Shown here in pieces: positions 61,636-64,000 of a DNA stretch of 64,000 nucleotides (position 1 is its first letter; each line of letters opens with the position of its first letter). Under the pieces are notes generated by a model. The model did no database searches, had not been told where the DNA came from, and saw only the letters and a list, made by a program, of their open reading frames with translations. The stretch comes from Piscinibacter lacus (GTDB lineage Bacteria > Pseudomonadota > Gammaproteobacteria > Burkholderiales > Burkholderiaceae_C), in contig NZ_JAERRA010000002.1 of the NCBI RefSeq assembly GCF_016735685.1, forward strand, positions 620,001-684,000. The letters are read 5' to 3'. The position numbers were made by a program, and so were the translations under genes.

Positions 61636-62795
61636 GCGCCGGCCTGCCGCCGCCGCGCCCGCCCGGCGCCCTGGGCGCGCTTGCCGTGCTGCTTGGCAAG
61701 GAGCTGCTGCGCCTGCGCCGCAACCCGGCCGCGCTGATGGCCGTGGGCCTGCTGGTGCTGATGAGCGTGCTGGTCAGCCTGGAGACGCGCAGCGGCCAGG
61801 CCCAGCAGCGCGCCGAGGCACGCTCGGCCCGGCTGCCCTGCTGGATCGTGCATCCGCCGGGCGATGCCTTCGCCGCCTACCTGCAACGCCATGCCGGGCC
61901 GCGGCTGCCGGTGGAATTCGTCGCGCGCGATCAGCCGCAGGCCAGCGCCTACCCGCGCGGCCTGCCCTGCGCAGCCGAGATCGGCCCGGTGCAGGACCGC
62001 CAGGCCCAGGGCCTGAAGCCGCTGCGCCGCATCGTCTTCCGCCATGGCGAGGACCGCGCGCGCAGCGAGCAGCTTGCGCGCTGGGTGCTGTCGGGCCTGG
62101 CCGCCCAGGCCCTGGACGCGAATGTCGAGCAGGGCCTGCAACCCTTCCCCGCCGGCCATGCCCTGCCGCCGCCGGGCGGCCTGGCCAAGCTGGACCTGGG
62201 CAGCGGCCAGACCCGGGCCCTGGTCGGCACCATGCTGCTGTACTCGGCGCAGTTCTTCGTCGCCTGCGCGCTCTTCATCTCCTTTGCCGCGCACGAGCGC
62301 GAACGCGGCATCGCCCAGGCCGTGGCCTTGAGCCCGGTCGGCCCCGGCCTGACCCTGCTGGCCAAGTTCATCTTTCACCTGGGCCTGGCCGCGGCGGCCT
62401 GTGCGCTGATGCTGGCGGTGCTGGCGCCGCGCCTGCTGGGCAGCGGGCTGCTCTGGGGCATGTTGCTGCTGATGGGCCTGGGCCTGAGCGCGGTGGCCAC
62501 CCTGGTGGTCAGCTTCAGCCGCAGCCAGACGGCGGCCAGCCTGGTCGGCTTCTGCTACCTGATGACGGTGGGCGCGGTCTTCGCGCTCTCGGGCAGCTTC
62601 CCGGCCTTCCAGGGCCTGCGCCTGCTGATGTTCGAGCACCATGCCCTGCAGGGCCTCAATGCCCTGCTCAGCCCGCGCGGGCCGGAGACCGCGCTGCGCG
62701 TGATCGAGGGCCTGCTCGGCCTGGGCCTGACGGTGCCGCCGCTGCTGCTGGCCGCGGCCCTGGCCTGGAGCCGGCGCGGCTGGCGCCAGGCCTGA
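61632..62795 (+). CDS. ABC-2 type exporter permease (NatB-like)
   Basis: A 387-residue permease: first helix after LLGKELLRLRRNPAALMAVGLLVLMSVLV, a periplasmic domain of about 150 residues, then five helices (LLYSAQFFVACALFISFAAHERERG... to the end). The ISFAAHERERGI segment is the usual coupling element of ABC-2 permeases. ATG at 61632 overlaps the ATPase stop. With it, forms an exporter of unknown substrate. Confidence 0.87.
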   Translation: MSAGLPPPRPPGALGALAVLLGKELLRLRRNPAALMAVGLLVLMSVLVSLETRSGQAQQRAEARSARLPCWIVHPPGDAFAAYLQRHAGPRLPVEFVARDQPQASAYPRGLPCAAEIGPVQDRQAQGLKPLRRIVFRHGEDRARSEQLARWVLSGLAAQALDANVEQGLQPFPAGHALPPPGGLAKLDLGSGQTRALVGTMLLYSAQFFVACALFISFAAHERERGIAQAVALSPVGPGLTLLAKFIFHLGLAAAACALMLAVLAPRLLGSGLLWGMLLLMGLGLSAVATLVVSFSRSQTAASLVGFCYLMTVGAVFALSGSFPAFQGLRLLMFEHHALQGLNALLSPRGPETALRVIEGLLGLGLTVPPLLLAAALAWSRRGWRQA

Positions 62796-62952
62796 GGCGG
62801 TGTGAGGCCCCGGCTTGCCGGGGTCGGCCGCCGAATACCGGACTGACACGGGCACGACACGCGGCTTTCACGGCCCGCCGCGACAGTGCGCGGCAGAAGC
62901 CTGTGCCCCCTCGCGGGGCGCAGCCCGTCTTGCCGTCCCCGGAATGCCCACC

Positions 62953-64000
62953 ATGTCCCGATTCGCCCGCCCGGCCCGCCCGCGGCTCGCCCCCCTGGCC
63001 CTGGCCCTCGCCGCCCTGCTGGGCGGCCCCGTGGCCGCCCAGAGCCTGCCCGCCCTGGTCATCAGCCAGGTCTATGGCGGCGGCGGCAACAGCGGCGCGA
63101 CGCTGAACAAGGACTATGTCGAGATCTTCAACCGCGGCAGCAGCGCGGTCAGCCTGGAAGGCTGGTCGCTGCAATACGCCTCGTCCACCGGCACCGGCAA
63201 CTTCGCCAGCAACAGCCCGCTGGCCCTGCCCGGCGCGATGCTGCAACCCGGCCAGTACCTGCTGCTGAGCCTGGCCGGCGGCGCCAACGGCGCGGCCCTG
63301 CCCACGCCGGACAAGGAAGGCACCATCGCCGCCGCCGCAGCCAATGGCAAGTTCGTGCTGGTGGCGCCCGACGCAAGCGGCACGGCCAGCGGCCTGGCCT
63401 GCAATGGCGGCAGCGCGGCCAGCAGCCCCTGCAATGCCGCCCAGCTCGCGCGCATTGCCGATGCGGTGGGCTATGGCAATGCCAACTACTTCGAAGGCGG
63501 CGCCGCCGCCCCGGCGCTGAGCGCGACCCGCGCGGCCTTCCGCGCCATGGGCGGCTGCACCGACAGCAACCACAACGGCAACGACTTCACCGCCGCCCTG
63601 CCCGCGCCGCGCAACAGCGCCTCGCCGCTGAACCCCTGCAGCGTCACCCCGCCGCCGCTGAACCAGCCCATCGCGCCGGTCTGCATGGCCCTCAGCCTGG
63701 TCCAGGGCCAGGCCGGCAGCGCGGCCCAGACGGCGAGCGATCCGGACAGCGTGGTGAACGCCGTCCGCGTGGTCGGCAGCCTGCCGTCCGGCCTGAGCCT
63801 GGGCACGCTCACCCCGGCCACGGGCGAAGGCGGCACCGCCAGCGTCACCCTCAGCGCCTCGGCCAGCCTGGCCGCGGGCAGCTACCCGGTGGAGCTGAGC
63901 TGGTCCAACGACGAGAGCCAGACGGCGAACTGCACGGCCACCGTCACCGTCGAGGCGCCGGCCGCGGCGCTGACCCCGATCCCCAGCATCCAGGGCACCG
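62953..64000 (+). CDS. Secreted ExeM/NucH-type nuclease, 5' part (runs off the window)
   Basis: An open frame from ATG 62953 to the window end (349 complete codons, no stop). A signal peptide (residues 9-28, cleavage near VAAQS) leads into a lamin-tail-like domain (LVISQVYGGGGNSGATLNKDYVEIFNRG, then VSLEGWSLQY). Low-complexity linkers and an Ig-like stretch follow, and the last residues, LTPIPSIQG, are the start of the ExeM/NucH nuclease module in related proteins. Cys pairs (CNGG...SPC, GGCTDS, NPCS) suggest disulfides. The catalytic exonuclease-endonuclease-phosphatase domain would lie beyond the window. Confidence 0.78.
   Translation, partial: MSRFARPARPRLAPLALALAALLGGPVAAQSLPALVISQVYGGGGNSGATLNKDYVEIFNRGSSAVSLEGWSLQYASSTGTGNFASNSPLALPGAMLQPGQYLLLSLAGGANGAALPTPDKEGTIAAAAANGKFVLVAPDASGTASGLACNGGSAASSPCNAAQLARIADAVGYGNANYFEGGAAAPALSATRAAFRAMGGCTDSNHNGNDFTAALPAPRNSASPLNPCSVTPPPLNQPIAPVCMALSLVQGQAGSAAQTASDPDSVVNAVRVVGSLPSGLSLGTLTPATGEGGTASVTLSASASLAAGSYPVELSWSNDESQTANCTATVTVEAPAAALTPIPSIQGT

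Overview
The window is a 64-kb piece of a GC-rich bacterial chromosome. Gene content and protein resemblances (unfused PntAA/PntAB/PntB with an embedded panD, an Entner-Doudoroff cluster, a TonB-type sucrose locus, DUF883/DUF1003 stress proteins, SoxC-like sulfite oxidase, EgtB) suggest a betaproteobacterium of the order Burkholderiales, perhaps near the Rubrivivax/Roseateles/Ideonella group. That placement is inference from gene content. No rRNA or tRNA gene was seen. Genes are densely packed, often overlapping at ATGA or GTGA junctions. The backbone is uniformly GC-rich, and only about 6.0-9.1 kb stands out as clearly less GC-rich.

Layout. 0-6 kb: 5'-nucleotidase, a DUF4136 lipoprotein, glmU, an Lrp-type regulator and glmS. 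6.0-9.1 kb: an island starting exactly 25 nt after the glmS stop codon with a TGT terminus and four related 19-nt repeats, the form of a Tn7-like transposon end at attTn7. It holds one tight three-gene operon: MazG-type NTP pyrophosphatase, thymidylate-synthase-like protein, and a family-4-type uracil-DNA glycosylase fused to a Panacea-like domain. No transposase gene is present, and the far end was not recognised. The island abuts a decayed ATPase gene. 9.9-15.7 kb: DUF2798, an SbtA-like transporter, a SOUL protein, and an overlapping DUF2796/ABC ATPase/permease/DUF3299 operon.

15.7-35.1 kb is one functional unit for sucrose. Leftward: tonB, exbB, two exbD, a TPR protein, a LacI-family regulator and a fructokinase. 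Rightward: TonB-dependent receptor, amylosucrase-type enzyme, MFS transporter, zwf, pgl, edd, eda, pgi and glk. The two blocks diverge from a 420-bp control region holding two near-identical palindromes (core TGCAAACGTTTGCA). Together they can import sucrose across both membranes, split it, phosphorylate both sugars and send them through the Entner-Doudoroff route. The set resembles the Xanthomonas sux locus extended with central carbon genes.

35-48 kb: an Old Yellow Enzyme, a SoxC-like sulfite dehydrogenase with its cytochrome c, two Crp/Fnr regulators, a diguanylate cyclase, a degenerate COG2187-like protein, an MgtC/DUF4010 membrane protein, a DUF883/holin-like/membrane trio, DUF1003, a YgjP-like metallopeptidase, SlyX, a patatin-like lipoprotein and 3-hydroxybutyryl-CoA dehydrogenase. 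48-57 kb: a radical SAM protein, a glycosyltransferase, a methyltransferase, a class III aminotransferase next to egtB, mnmA and a NUDIX hydrolase. 57-64 kb: pntAA-panD-pntAB-pntB, a terminator, an ABC-2 exporter pair and the 5' part of a secreted ExeM/NucH-type nuclease gene cut by the window end.

The most interesting part is the MazG/TS-like/UDG-Panacea operon at attTn7. It looks like a nucleotide- and DNA-base-directed conflict (anti-phage) module. Its function is inference.
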